Shown here one piece after another: positions 18,261 through 27,072 of a stretch of 64,000 bases of DNA (position 1 is its first letter; the number at the start of each line of letters is the position of its first letter). Where the stretch lies: assembly GCA_945898055.1 (NCBI GenBank), contig CAMDGV010000005.1:1-64000 (forward strand). The letters run 5' to 3'. The translations under genes were made by a program, and so were the position numbers. The notes below the pieces were generated by a model. It had not been told where the DNA came from. It saw only the letters and a program-made list of their open reading frames with translations, and did not search any database. The DNA comes from Akkermansia muciniphila (GTDB lineage Bacteria; Verrucomicrobiota; Verrucomicrobiia; Limisphaerales; UBA9464).

Positions 18261-18599
18261 GTTTGTTCGCATTCTAAACGAGGGAGCACCAACTCCTTGG
18301 TTAATTCTTAACTCAGACGATTAGCCTATGGATGTGCCTCCTTGTGTTGGCCTAACAATGCAAGGAGGGTTTAGATTGAGCAACTCACGCCCCGTCTACG
18401 GAAACAACAAGGGACTCCCGTGAATCGGTGAAACAGGGTGCGGGTGACGTTCGGTCGCCTGATGAATTCTCTCTGCGGATCAGCCGGATAAGATCGGGAA
18501 GTTAATTCCGAGTAGTCATTTTTGGCAGCCCTTAGAGATTTAAGGAGCTTTTTATTCGAACAAGGGTACCTTCAATTAAACCCTGTTTCTTAATGTTTT
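18261..18599. other. Intergenic leader region with a long hairpin; no gene
   Basis: No open frame of note is present. A strong inverted repeat, cctccttg (18337-18344) and caaggagg (18361-18368), has further inner pairing tgtt/aaca. It is not followed by a T run, so it is more likely a structured leader or operator than a classical terminator. The stretch just before the next gene is AT-rich and probably carries its promoter. Confidence 0.4.
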
Positions 18600-19976
18600 A
18601 TGTCGATTAACCCTAACCCGTTCATTGGCGGTCTGAAGATTTTTGGGGAGTCAAGTGGGCGACTTTGCGACGGAGTAAAGCGGCGTGATTTTTTGAAGAT
18701 TGGTGGCCTCGCCTTGGGCGGACTCTCGCTTCCGCAGTTGATCAAGGCCGAACAACTGGCCGGTATTCGTAAGTCGCACAAAGCGGTGATCATGATTTAT
18801 TTGGTCGGTGCGCCGCCGCATCAGGATATGTTCGACTTAAAGATGGACGCGCCACTGGAGATACGTGGGCCTCATCGGCCGATTCGCACGAATGTTCCGG
18901 GTATTCAGATCTCCGAACATATGCCGCGTTGTGCCAAGATTATGGATAAGCTGGTTCCTATCCGTACGATGTATGGATCACCTGGGGGCGATCACGACTC
19001 CTTTATTTGCTATACGGGAAGGCCGATTCCGAAACAACCGCCCGGCGGATGGCCCTCTCTAGGGGCGACTCTTTCCAAATTACAAGGACCTACCGATCCC
19101 ACCATTCCGTCCTTCGTCGGTCTTGCTCCCACTGCTGGACATCCCCCTTACGGATCACCGGGTCATCCCGGATTTCTCGGTCCTATTCACTCGGCTTTCC
19201 GGCCCAACGGCCCAGGTATGGATGATTTGGGTCTCAACGGGGTGACTCTTGATCGGCTCGCCGACCGCAAAGCTCTCTTATTGGGATTTGATAACTTCCG
19301 GCGTGACTTTGATCGAAGTGGCGTCGTCGAAGGATTCGATTCATTTCAGCAACAGGCTTTCAATATTCTGACCTCCAGTAAACTCATGGAGGCGCTCGAC
19401 CTGAGCAAAGAGTCCAGCGCGGTCCGTGAGCGTTATGGAAAAGGCGATCCGAAGAATTACGGTGATGGCGCCCCGAGAAACTGTGAACACTTTCTCATCG
19501 CTCGACGGTTGGTTGAAGCGGGCGCTCGTTGCGTCACTTTGAACTTTGGTCGTTGGGATTTTCACAGCAACAACCACAGTGAACTTTTGACCCATCTCCC
19601 TCTCTTTGACCAAGCGATGAGTGCACTCGTTGAGGATCTTCATGAACGTGGACTCGACAAGGATGTAGCTGTGGTTGCCTGGGGCGAATTTGGTCGTACG
19701 CCGCAAATTAACCCCGACGCGGGTCGCGATCACTGGCCACAGGTTGGCTGCGCGCTGCTTGCCGGTGGTGGAATGAAGACGGGGCAAGTAATCGGTGCGA
19801 CCGACCGATTGGGTGGAGAAATCGCCGATCGCGGTGTCCACTTTGGGGAAGTCTTCGCAACGCTTTACCACCAACTCGGCCTCGACCCAAATCAAGTTAC
19901 AGTTCCCGATCTGACGGGCCGCCCCCAATACTTAGTGGACGGTTGGCAGCCAATGCGTGAACTTATCTCCAGTTAA
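18600..19976 (+). CDS. DUF1501 exported protein without a cytochrome partner
   Basis: The 458-residue product has a Tat-type leader set back from the N-terminus (VKRRDFLKIGGLALGGLSLPQ, arginines at about 28-29). Landmarks are VIMIYLVGAPPHQDMFDLK, SEHMPRCAKIMDKLVPIRTM, LIARRLVEAGARCVTLNFG and AWGEFGRTPQIN. It differs clearly from the three paired DUF1501 proteins in the window, and no DUF1549/DUF1553 gene lies next to it. It therefore belongs to the solitary subtype. The leading bases before it are non-coding with a hairpin. The function is unknown. Confidence 0.85.
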   Translation: MSINPNPFIGGLKIFGESSGRLCDGVKRRDFLKIGGLALGGLSLPQLIKAEQLAGIRKSHKAVIMIYLVGAPPHQDMFDLKMDAPLEIRGPHRPIRTNVPGIQISEHMPRCAKIMDKLVPIRTMYGSPGGDHDSFICYTGRPIPKQPPGGWPSLGATLSKLQGPTDPTIPSFVGLAPTAGHPPYGSPGHPGFLGPIHSAFRPNGPGMDDLGLNGVTLDRLADRKALLLGFDNFRRDFDRSGVVEGFDSFQQQAFNILTSSKLMEALDLSKESSAVRERYGKGDPKNYGDGAPRNCEHFLIARRLVEAGARCVTLNFGRWDFHSNNHSELLTHLPLFDQAMSALVEDLHERGLDKDVAVVAWGEFGRTPQINPDAGRDHWPQVGCALLAGGGMKTGQVIGATDRLGGEIADRGVHFGEVFATLYHQLGLDPNQVTVPDLTGRPQYLVDGWQPMRELISS

Positions 19977-20136
19977 TCCAGTTGTTCGACGTGCCCACCT
20001 TTTTGAGAACTCGTTTCCAAAGCGGGGCGAGTCTCTCTAATAATAGGATCCGTGGCCGGCTCTATTTTGACAAACCTAGAGAGTGAGATCCATCTCAGCT
20101 GAGTGGATCTCCGCCAAAGTTTCTATTTGGGTAAAG

Positions 20137-20862
20137 TTAAACTGTTCCGTAAATCTTACGCAACATAGCCCCATTAAAACTGCGGACATTCCCTTCCTTG
20201 GTCTGAACCTTAAGGGATCCATCCACAATCTCCACGACCACTCCAGAGTAGCCTCTAATATCGACATGTTTGCCGAAGGCGCATTTCGGAAAATCAAGCT
20301 GAGTCGCGTATTGGCGAATGGGCCGTAAAGGCGCAACAAAATCGGGCTCCAAAATTCGCTCTCTTACCGGTCGGACAACGCGGCTTTCTTCTACGATCGT
20401 CTCCTCAGAAATCGAGGTCTTTGAGATTTCATCAATGCGCGTTGTTTGGGGAATTGGCGCCGGCTTGGTCCGCTCAGGTGGGGCAAACAATGTCCGGAGC
20501 CGACCCGCATTGAATCGTTGCGTGGTTTTGTCGGCAGCAATGACCTTGATGGAGTGACCGATGATGTCGGTCACAATACCGTCAAATCCATTAATACTTA
20601 CAAAAAGCCCAAGAGAACACTGAGGCCAGTCGGTTCGTTCGGTCATTTCGCCGATTGGAACGGAGGTGCCAGTAAAATCAAGAATCGGCGCCTCCCTTTT
20701 CGGGGTAGGGAAAAACGGAGTTTCTCTGTCAGGGATCGACGTTTCGTTTGACTGCATCAGTCGAGGAGTATTCTTCCTTAGCACCCGAGTAGCCAATGGA
20801 ATTTTACGAATACTCGCCGACTTTTTTTCTAACCGACTCAAAATCGTCACACCAGCAATCAC
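20137..20862 (-). CDS. Hypothetical protein with two KOW/SH3-like repeats
   Basis: The 241-residue product begins at GTG 20862. Two copies of a motif of about 47 residues occur near 78-125 and 193-240. Each begins with aromatic-P-x-C-x-x-G (WPQCSLG and FPKCAFG), continues through a GFDGIVTDI / GYSGVVVEI turn, then IKVIAADK / LKVQTKEG, and ends in RFNAGRLR / SFNGAMLR. The pattern suggests small SH3-like barrels such as KOW modules, which often bind nucleic acid or peptidoglycan. A linker of about 65 residues rich in Thr, Ile and Pro joins them. There is no clear signal peptide, though the N-terminus is basic. It is a single gene transcribed opposite to the DUF1501 gene. Confidence 0.6.
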   Translation of the reverse strand: MIAGVTILSRLEKKSASIRKIPLATRVLRKNTPRLMQSNETSIPDRETPFFPTPKREAPILDFTGTSVPIGEMTERTDWPQCSLGLFVSINGFDGIVTDIIGHSIKVIAADKTTQRFNAGRLRTLFAPPERTKPAPIPQTTRIDEISKTSISEETIVEESRVVRPVRERILEPDFVAPLRPIRQYATQLDFPKCAFGKHVDIRGYSGVVVEIVDGSLKVQTKEGNVRSFNGAMLRKIYGTV

Positions 20863-21127
20863 CTAAAGTGAAATTGGAGACAGCACTCATTTAAAATTTG
20901 AGGCTACGGCCGGCCCGCAGGGAGTGCTGGAAGTTGCGCGGAACGATGATAATAAGTGCAAAAGAAGGGGGAGGATCAACAGGAAGAAATCGAAGACCTT
21001 AAAAAGAAACGGTCGCCGACCAAAAAGTAACCAAGCAAAATGATTTAGCCTCTCTTCATCGTGCTCAGATCGGAAACCCTTGAAGACCAAGGGTGGGCTC
21101 TTTTTAAAACCACAGCGATCCCGACCT

Positions 21128-22576
21128 TCAAACCTTGACGGCGCGATAGACCACATCGCCATCATTGACGGTGGGCCGCTCGCTTCGACCGTTATGCGGA
21201 TAAGTCAGGCGCAAATGATCTAACCCCATCAGGTGCAGGATGGTCGCATGCAAATCGTGCACATGCACACGATCAGAGACGGCTCTCAATCCAAGGTCAT
21301 CGGTGGCTCCGACGATCGTTCCTGGATTCACCCCGCCGCCAGCCATCCACATCGAAAAGCCCCACGGATTGTGATCGCGCCCTTTGCCTTTTTCGTTGAA
21401 GGGTGTCCGCCCGAATTCGCCACCCCACACCACCAAGGTCTGATCCAAAAGACCGCGTGATTTAAGATCGGCTAATAAGCCTGCAATCGGTCGATCGGTC
21501 TCTCGACAACGCTTCGAATGATTCCCTTCCAAATCTTCATGGGCGTCCCACCCACTGCCGCTACCACTGAAGCAATGCACAAAGCGAACACCTCTCTCAA
21601 CTAATCGACGGGCGAGCAGACAATTCCCTCCGAACTTGCGGGTGACATCCTCATCAAGACCGTACATTCGGCGTGTGGCCGCTGTTTCCTTGGTGAAATC
21701 GACGGCCTCCGGTGCAGCAGACTGCATGCGCCAAGCCAATTCGTAGCTATTAAGTCGTGCAGCTAATTCTGTGTCCTCCGGCTTGTCAGCGCCGAAACGA
21801 GCATTCAACTGGCCCAGAAAATCCAGCTTCCCACGCTGTTGTTCCGGACCTGTTGTTGAGGGTGGCGCAAGATGAAAAATAGGAGGGCCCTCATTGCGGA
21901 ATTGGGTTCCCTGATAAACGGCAGGAAGAAATCCGCTACTCCAATTTTTTGACCCGCCAAACACCTCAGCACCATCGGTCAAAACCACGTAGGCCGGTAG
22001 ATTCTGATTAGCCGATCCCAGTCCGTACATCGTCCAAGCACCCAGCGAAGGGCGCCCAGCCAAAATATCACCCGTGCACATTTGACATACCGACCCCACA
22101 TGGTTCAAGCCGTCGGCATAGCAGGAACGCAAAATACAAAGATCATCGGCATGCTGAGCTACTTGATGATACCAATCACTGATCCAAATGCCTGATTGCC
22201 CATGCTGCTGCCACTGACGACGACTGGCCATGAGGGTGTTGCTCGCTGTTCCCATAGCCGTGATCGGTCGCCCATACGAATCGGGCATGGGTTGTCCTGA
22301 CAACCGATCTAGCAGAGGCTTCGGATCGAAGAGATCCAAATGACTCGGGCCACCTTCCATGAAGAGAAAAATAACCGACTTCGCTCGGGCTAGCGTCTGT
22401 CCAACCCGAGCAGTCAGTGGATTTAATCGGTCAATCGAGCTGACTCCTTCATCAGCTCTTAATCCCAAGTTATCTTGTAAAAGAAGGGACTTGAGAGCGA
22501 GCGAGCCCAACCCACCTCCGGCTCCAAAAAGGAAGTCGCGGCGAGAACCGGAAAAGGATCTTGGAGGCAGAGTCAT
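21128..22576 (-). CDS. DUF1501 exported protein, leftward pair
   Basis: I choose ATG 22576 (482 residues), six bases after the upstream stop; a TTG at 22585 overlapping that stop is possible. The leader (SFSGSRRDFLFGAGGGLGSLALKSLLLQ) is a clear Tat signal. Landmarks are KSVIFLFMEGGPSHLDLFDPKP, RPSLGAWTMYGLGSANQNLPAYVVL, LARRLVERGVRFVHCF and VWGGEFGRTPFNE, ending with HVHDLHATILHLMGLDH. It is the downstream member of an operon with the DUF1549/DUF1553 gene, in the same gene order as the pairs at 8.4 and 42 kb. The active role of the DUF1501 fold is not established. Confidence 0.9.
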   Translation of the reverse strand: MTLPPRSFSGSRRDFLFGAGGGLGSLALKSLLLQDNLGLRADEGVSSIDRLNPLTARVGQTLARAKSVIFLFMEGGPSHLDLFDPKPLLDRLSGQPMPDSYGRPITAMGTASNTLMASRRQWQQHGQSGIWISDWYHQVAQHADDLCILRSCYADGLNHVGSVCQMCTGDILAGRPSLGAWTMYGLGSANQNLPAYVVLTDGAEVFGGSKNWSSGFLPAVYQGTQFRNEGPPIFHLAPPSTTGPEQQRGKLDFLGQLNARFGADKPEDTELAARLNSYELAWRMQSAAPEAVDFTKETAATRRMYGLDEDVTRKFGGNCLLARRLVERGVRFVHCFSGSGSGWDAHEDLEGNHSKRCRETDRPIAGLLADLKSRGLLDQTLVVWGGEFGRTPFNEKGKGRDHNPWGFSMWMAGGGVNPGTIVGATDDLGLRAVSDRVHVHDLHATILHLMGLDHLRLTYPHNGRSERPTVNDGDVVYRAVKV

Positions 22577-22581
22577 TGGGA

Positions 22582-24915
22582 TCAATTACGATAAACAAAC
22601 TCGTTGGAGTTCATGAGGGCATGGCACAAATCAACTAAAGCCGCCGCATGATTTGAGGATTCACCTAACGGTAGAGGAGAAGGGACTCGCACAGCTTCCC
22701 CAGCCTGCTCCCTGACCGCAATCAGAGAACTTTGTGAAACAAAAAATGAACGCGCCAACTTTATCTCATTCGCATCGGGTAAGCGCCCATAGGCAAACTG
22801 CCAAGCCACCCTTACTTGAATCGATTCATCGGCGCCGGCTTGTCCAAGTACTCGGTCAGCAAACGATTCAGCCCAATCGTGGCTTAAGCGACTATTGAGC
22901 AGGGTGAGAGCCTGAACCGGGCTCGTAGTCACCATCCGGCGAGCACACGTTTCGTGGGTGTCAGGCATATCCAAGGATTCAAAGAGGGGATAACGAGTAT
23001 TTCGACGCACAAAAACATAGACACTGCGCCGGTCTCGAGCTGAAGGATCAGCACTGACCCGCCAACCCCCGCGGGTCTCAAGGCCCGGCGGTAATTCCGG
23101 AAAGACACTCTGACCACCTGACTCCAGATTGAGCCGCCCAGAAATCGCTAGCGCTGCATCTCGAATTATTTCTCCTTCCAATCGCGTTCGTGGGAAATGA
23201 CTTAGCAAATGGTTCTCAGGATCCCGAGCCTCGACCTCACCAGCTAGGTCCGCGCTCATCACCGAGGTCGTTTGGTAACAGGCCGAATGAACAATCACTC
23301 GATGGAGATGCTTGAGACTCCACCCATGGTCCATAAAATCTCGAGCCAACCAATCCAGCAATTCCGGATGCGTCGGCGCTTCGCCTTTGAGACCTAGATC
23401 GCTCGGAGTTCTGACGAGTCCCTGCCCAAAATGATGTTGCCACACTCGGTTGACAAGGACCCGTGCCGTGAGAGGGTTTTTCGGATGGGTAATCCACTCA
23501 GCCAAGGCACTACGCCGACCGGATCCTTTGGCAACTGAGCTTCGATTGACTGCAGGTATCACCCCAGTCGAAGGAGAGTTCAGAACACTAAAAATCCCAG
23601 GCTGAACCTCTTCCATCGGCGACTCCCAATTCCCTCGCCTCAGCACAAAAGTAGAGGGTGCCGTGGTGGCTACTTCGACAATACCCGAACCCAAAGGCAC
23701 GGGTCCCGGATGCAGTGAGGCAAACGTCTCCAACTGCCGCTTTAAGTCCTGCCATCGACTCTTCTTAGCGGTGGGCATTTGGGCCGCGCACGCTGAAGGC
23801 GGCGCTAAATATTGGTGAGAACTCGGATCTAGGTACAAGCGGGCCTTGGCCACCATCTGCTGTTCGAAAGGAGTCCGAGTTGCCGCCGATTTCTTAAGCG
23901 CCGCCTGTATTAATTCGGGATATTTGACAATGTAATCCTCGAGAATAGCCAACCGATGAGGTTGCTCTAGTTGGTTCATTTCCTCGCGAAGCTCTCGGGT
24001 CCGTGCCTCCCATTCCGTCAATCGACTCGCATGGCGATTCCCTGCCTCGGGCAACATTAAAGGGATTCGATCGTCCGCCGCGCTATTAGCAAAAAAAGCC
24101 TGAAAACGATAGTAATCAGCTTGAGTAATAGGGTCCCACTTGTGGTCATGGCACCGTGCGCAGGCTAAAGTCAGACCACAGAAAACTCCCGCCGCAGTAT
24201 CGGTCATATCGTTGAGAATATCCTGCCTCCGTTGCATCAAGTTCCGTGCATTAGATTCATCTGGATAGTGCCGATTAAACCCTGTAGCAACCCTCGCATC
24301 GGCATCTTCTGGCCATAATTCATCGCCGGCCAATTGCTCTCGAACAAAGCGGTCATACGGCTTATCTGCGTTCAATGAACGGATGACATAATCTCGATAA
24401 CGCCACGCGTTTGGACGAGTCTCATCCGCCTTAAACCCCTCACTCTCCGCGTACCGGGCCAAATCCAACCAGTGTCGGGCCCAACGCTCTCCGTACTGCG
24501 GCGAAGCTAACAAACGATCCACCACTCTTATAAAAGCATCCGGAGCCCGATCCACCTCAAACGCCAGCACCTCTCTTGGGCTGGGTGGCAGACCAATGAG
24601 ATCGAGATAGATCCGCCGCAGCAAAGTCCCTTTATCGGTTGGCGATGAGGAACGAAGTCCCCTTGCTTTCAAATGGGCGAGAATGAACGAATCGACAGGA
24701 TTCACTGCCCCTCTCACTGGGCTATTACCAGCCAAAGGAGGAATGACAACGTCCTTCAGAGGTTGCAAAGACCACAAGCCCACCTGTGCTGAATTAAAAA
24801 GGTTTGTTGTGGACAGATTACCTGCCCACGACTGCCGACCGAAACAACCCTGCAAGAGCCAAATTCGGAAAAGAATACGGATCCACCTTCGACCTCCTTG
24901 AAGAGAAAAAGTCAT
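22582..24915 (-). CDS. DUF1549-DUF1553 protein lacking the N-terminal PSCyt1 domain
   Basis: From ATG 24915 the product is 777 residues with a leader (RRWIRILFRIWLLQGCFG); a GTG at 24951 would add 12 residues. DUF1549 runs from about residue 55 (VDSFILAHLKARGLRSS; RRIYLDLIGLPPSPRE) to the single haem-type motif CARCHDHKWDP at about 252. DUF1553 starts near 470 (LTARVLVNRVWQHHFGQGL). Unlike the two larger relatives here, it has no N-terminal CxxCH domain and no carbohydrate-binding insert, so it is the minimal form. It is followed directly by its DUF1501 partner. It probably acts in the periplasm or at the outer membrane. Confidence 0.85.
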   Translation of the reverse strand: MTFSLQGGRRWIRILFRIWLLQGCFGRQSWAGNLSTTNLFNSAQVGLWSLQPLKDVVIPPLAGNSPVRGAVNPVDSFILAHLKARGLRSSSPTDKGTLLRRIYLDLIGLPPSPREVLAFEVDRAPDAFIRVVDRLLASPQYGERWARHWLDLARYAESEGFKADETRPNAWRYRDYVIRSLNADKPYDRFVREQLAGDELWPEDADARVATGFNRHYPDESNARNLMQRRQDILNDMTDTAAGVFCGLTLACARCHDHKWDPITQADYYRFQAFFANSAADDRIPLMLPEAGNRHASRLTEWEARTRELREEMNQLEQPHRLAILEDYIVKYPELIQAALKKSAATRTPFEQQMVAKARLYLDPSSHQYLAPPSACAAQMPTAKKSRWQDLKRQLETFASLHPGPVPLGSGIVEVATTAPSTFVLRRGNWESPMEEVQPGIFSVLNSPSTGVIPAVNRSSVAKGSGRRSALAEWITHPKNPLTARVLVNRVWQHHFGQGLVRTPSDLGLKGEAPTHPELLDWLARDFMDHGWSLKHLHRVIVHSACYQTTSVMSADLAGEVEARDPENHLLSHFPRTRLEGEIIRDAALAISGRLNLESGGQSVFPELPPGLETRGGWRVSADPSARDRRSVYVFVRRNTRYPLFESLDMPDTHETCARRMVTTSPVQALTLLNSRLSHDWAESFADRVLGQAGADESIQVRVAWQFAYGRLPDANEIKLARSFFVSQSSLIAVREQAGEAVRVPSPLPLGESSNHAAALVDLCHALMNSNEFVYRN

Positions 24916-24951
24916 GCGAGAAAATTCATAGGAGCTCGGTGAGACTTTCAC

Positions 24952-25486
24952 AGTTCTCGCGACTGTAAATCCGATTTTCTGACTTTTTCAATTCAACTCA
25001 AGGGGTAAAAAGGATGCGACTAGGGCGTTTAGCTGATAGATGGAAGGGGCCGATGAAAAGTGGGTAAAAGAAACGGCTAAACCTGAGCCGCTGAAAATGG
25101 GGTCGTACGCTGGTGATTACACCTGACGTTTTGAACAGCGAGAGTCAGGCGCTGCCGCTGGGTCGGAGGCGAGAGTTTCGGAAGCGGCTGCGGCTTGGGC
25201 CAGAAAGCGGTGGCGACGATAAGTCTCCAACGCGGTATTGAGAACGGCGGTCATGCTGGGGTCAGCGTCGCGAGCGAGTTGAGCGAGAAGGCTGCGGCCT
25301 GTATCTGCGATGCGGACGGTGGCTGGCAGAGAGTCGGTTCACCTTCGCGCGTACTTTTAGGCCTACTTTTAGGTCAACCCGCAGTCTTTGAGTCGCTCAC
25401 TTCGCCGCTGTGCCCTTGAGAGGCTCTTCAATCCTACGCTGGCTTTAAAACTGTGAGGTCCACATGAAGAAAGGGAGACTTAACGG
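24952..25486. other. Intergenic region between the leftward operon and tRNA-Arg(TCT)
   Basis: Holds the probable promoter of the leftward DUF1549/DUF1501 operon near 24950-25020 and the antitoxin-like remnant described separately. Nothing else is recognisable. Confidence 0.4.
25117..25329 (-). pseudogene. VapB/MazE-like antitoxin remnant without a start codon
   Basis: Reading leftward gives 70 residues ending in TAA at 25117-25119: LPATVRIADTGRSLLAQLA, then PSMTAVLNTALETYRRHRF, then AAAASETLASDP. This matches short antitoxins of the form TVRIS..S...L..LA...G..M..VLD.AL..YRR..F, normally about 80 residues. No ATG, GTG or TTG is in frame near the expected start; a stop lies four codons upstream and only CTG 25329 is available. 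No PIN or MazF toxin follows. It is probably a decayed toxin-antitoxin remnant. It falls below the usual ORF cut-off because it lacks a canonical start. Confidence 0.5.
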
Positions 25487-25563
25487 TGGTGCGCCCGACA
25501 GGGTTCGAACCTATGACCGTCCGCTTAGAAGGCGGATGCTCTATCCAACTGAGCTACGGGCGC
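25487..25563 (-). tRNA. tRNA-Arg (anticodon TCT)
   Basis: On the minus strand the acceptor 5' strand gcgcccg (from 25563) pairs fully with cgggcgc. The D-arm is tagctcagttggatagagca, the anticodon stem tccgc/gcgga encloses cttctaa with anticodon TCT (25527-25529), and the T-arm has ggttcgaaccc. Discriminator A is at 25490 and CCA is encoded at 25487-25489. It reads AGA and AGG. It lies at the edge of the housekeeping island, facing rph. Confidence 0.96.
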
Positions 25564-25717
25564 ATGGGTGGACCGACCCTCAGATTTTGACTCGATCCGA
25601 CCTTCTTGGCAACCGCGTTTCACTCCGATTTGCTTCAGAGACGGGAATCTTTCGAAGAATATCAGTAAGGGCAGAGGTTGCACCGACCTCCTTTCTTTCT
25701 TTAGCCTCCCAGCAACA

Positions 25718-26452
25718 ATGAGTGCCTCACCACGTGTCGACGGTCGCCTCCCAAACCAACTGCGACCTATCCGGTTCCAGAACAATATCGCGCCTCACGC
25801 TGCCGGCTCTACGCTCATTGAGTGGGGGAACACGCGAGTCATCTGCGCAGTGACTGTGGATGAGTCCGTCCCGCGCTGGATGAAGGATCAGAAGGTCTCC
25901 GGCGGATGGATTTCGGCAGAGTATTCCATGCTCCCTTACTCCACCTTAGACCGGAAAGCCCGTGACATTTCAAAACTCAAGCTGGATGGCCGATCTCAAG
26001 AAATTCAAAGGCTGATTGGCCGATCTCTCCGCGCTGTCATCGATCTTGAACGTCTCGGCCCACGTACTCTTTGGATTGATTGTGACGTACTTCAAGCTGA
26101 CGGCGGGACCCGAACCGCTTCCATCACCGGTGCCTACGTGGCTCTTGGATTGGCTTTCCGTAAATTGGAGGCTGAGGGCAAGATAACCGCTTCGCCACTC
26201 TCTGCTGGGGTTGCTGCAGTCAGTGTCGGAGTCTTTGAACAGCGCCCTTTATTGGATCTCAACTATATTGAAGACCGAGATGCCGCTGTTGATATGAACT
26301 TAGTGATGAACAGTCAGGGGCAGTTTATCGAACTCCAGGCCGCTGGGGAAGAAGCCACTTTCTCCGACACCGAGCTCGCTAATCTCCTGACTCTCGGTCG
26401 CGCCGGTATTCAACAACTTCTTGTTATGCAACAAGAAGCCCTCGGATTATGA
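25718..26452 (+). CDS. rph: Ribonuclease PH
   Basis: The 244-residue product is a phosphorolytic 3'-5' exoribonuclease that trims tRNA 3' ends, releasing nucleoside diphosphates. The frame from ATG 25718 opens with RVDGRLPNQLRPIRFQ, the RNase PH signature (R-x-D-G-R-x-x-x-x-R-P). It continues with GSTLIEWGNTRVICAVTV, the substrate-loop GGWISAEYSMLPYST, RDISKLKLDGRSQEIQRLIGRSLR, and DCDVLQADGGTRTASITGA, which contains phosphate-binding residues. The length matches the family. An upstream extension of the same frame runs through tRNA sequence and is not real. The stop overlaps the next start (ATGA), so the following phosphatase gene is co-translated. Confidence 0.97.
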   Translation: MSASPRVDGRLPNQLRPIRFQNNIAPHAAGSTLIEWGNTRVICAVTVDESVPRWMKDQKVSGGWISAEYSMLPYSTLDRKARDISKLKLDGRSQEIQRLIGRSLRAVIDLERLGPRTLWIDCDVLQADGGTRTASITGAYVALGLAFRKLEAEGKITASPLSAGVAAVSVGVFEQRPLLDLNYIEDRDAAVDMNLVMNSQGQFIELQAAGEEATFSDTELANLLTLGRAGIQQLLVMQQEALGL

Positions 26453-27072
26453 CCCGCCTGTTTCTTTGTCGTCACGCCGAGGTTGAAGAGCGGTATCATC
26501 GCGTCTTTGGAGGGCGCATCGATATGGGGCTCTCTTCTCAAGGACTCGCTCAAGCCGAGTCCTTGGCTCGGTGGTTATCGAAGCATCGTTTCGACTCGGT
26601 TTACGCCAGCCCGATGCAACGGGTTCAACTTACGATTGCCCCCTGCCTGCCCCAGTTTTCCCAATCACCGGTTTGTCTGGACACCTTACGCGAAGTTGAT
26701 TTCGGTGACTGGACCGGTTGCGGTTGGGATGAAATTCAAGAGCGTTTCGGTCGTAGCGCCTATGATTGGCTGCAGTTAATGGAATCCAACGCCATTCCCG
26801 GTTGCGAACCAGTCGATGATTTCCGTGCTCGAGTTAGTTCGAGTCTTCAGACCATTCTAGAGAATTCACTCGGTCAAAGGGTCGCCGTCTTTGCCCATGG
26901 CGGAGTGATCCGAATGCTTCTATCCATTCTCATCGACTTGCCTCTCAGCAAGTTTCAACATGTGGAGGTCGACTACGCTTCGGTCACCTGTGTGAACATC
27001 GGAGAAATTAAGGCGGGCCGTCCACGGACCGAAATTCAACTTCTCAACCTAACCCCTTGGCGCGATTTATGA
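26449..27072 (+). CDS. Histidine phosphatase family protein (phosphoglycerate-mutase-like)
   Basis: The 207-residue product has the RHA-type catalytic motif at residues 8-10 (LFLCRHAEVEE), where His9 would be phosphorylated. The substrate region is DMGLSSQGLAQAESLARWL with YASPMQRV, then LREVDFGDWTGCGWDEI, and the second catalytic His in VFAHGGVIRMLL near residue 150. This is the branch that includes CobC-type alpha-ribazole phosphatase and other small phosphatases; the substrate cannot be told from sequence. It overlaps rph at ATGA and prmA at ATGA (27069-27072), so the three form one operon. Confidence 0.88.
   Translation: MTRLFLCRHAEVEERYHRVFGGRIDMGLSSQGLAQAESLARWLSKHRFDSVYASPMQRVQLTIAPCLPQFSQSPVCLDTLREVDFGDWTGCGWDEIQERFGRSAYDWLQLMESNAIPGCEPVDDFRARVSSSLQTILENSLGQRVAVFAHGGVIRMLLSILIDLPLSKFQHVEVDYASVTCVNIGEIKAGRPRTEIQLLNLTPWRDL

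Noticed and set aside
20003-20038. Imperfect hairpin after the solitary DUF1501 gene as terminator
   Set aside because: The stem is broken and not followed by a T run; too weak to call.
25464-25721. Plus-strand frame with the text APDRVRTYDRPLRRRML
   Set aside because: False protein from reading across tRNA-Arg(TCT) on the opposite strand.
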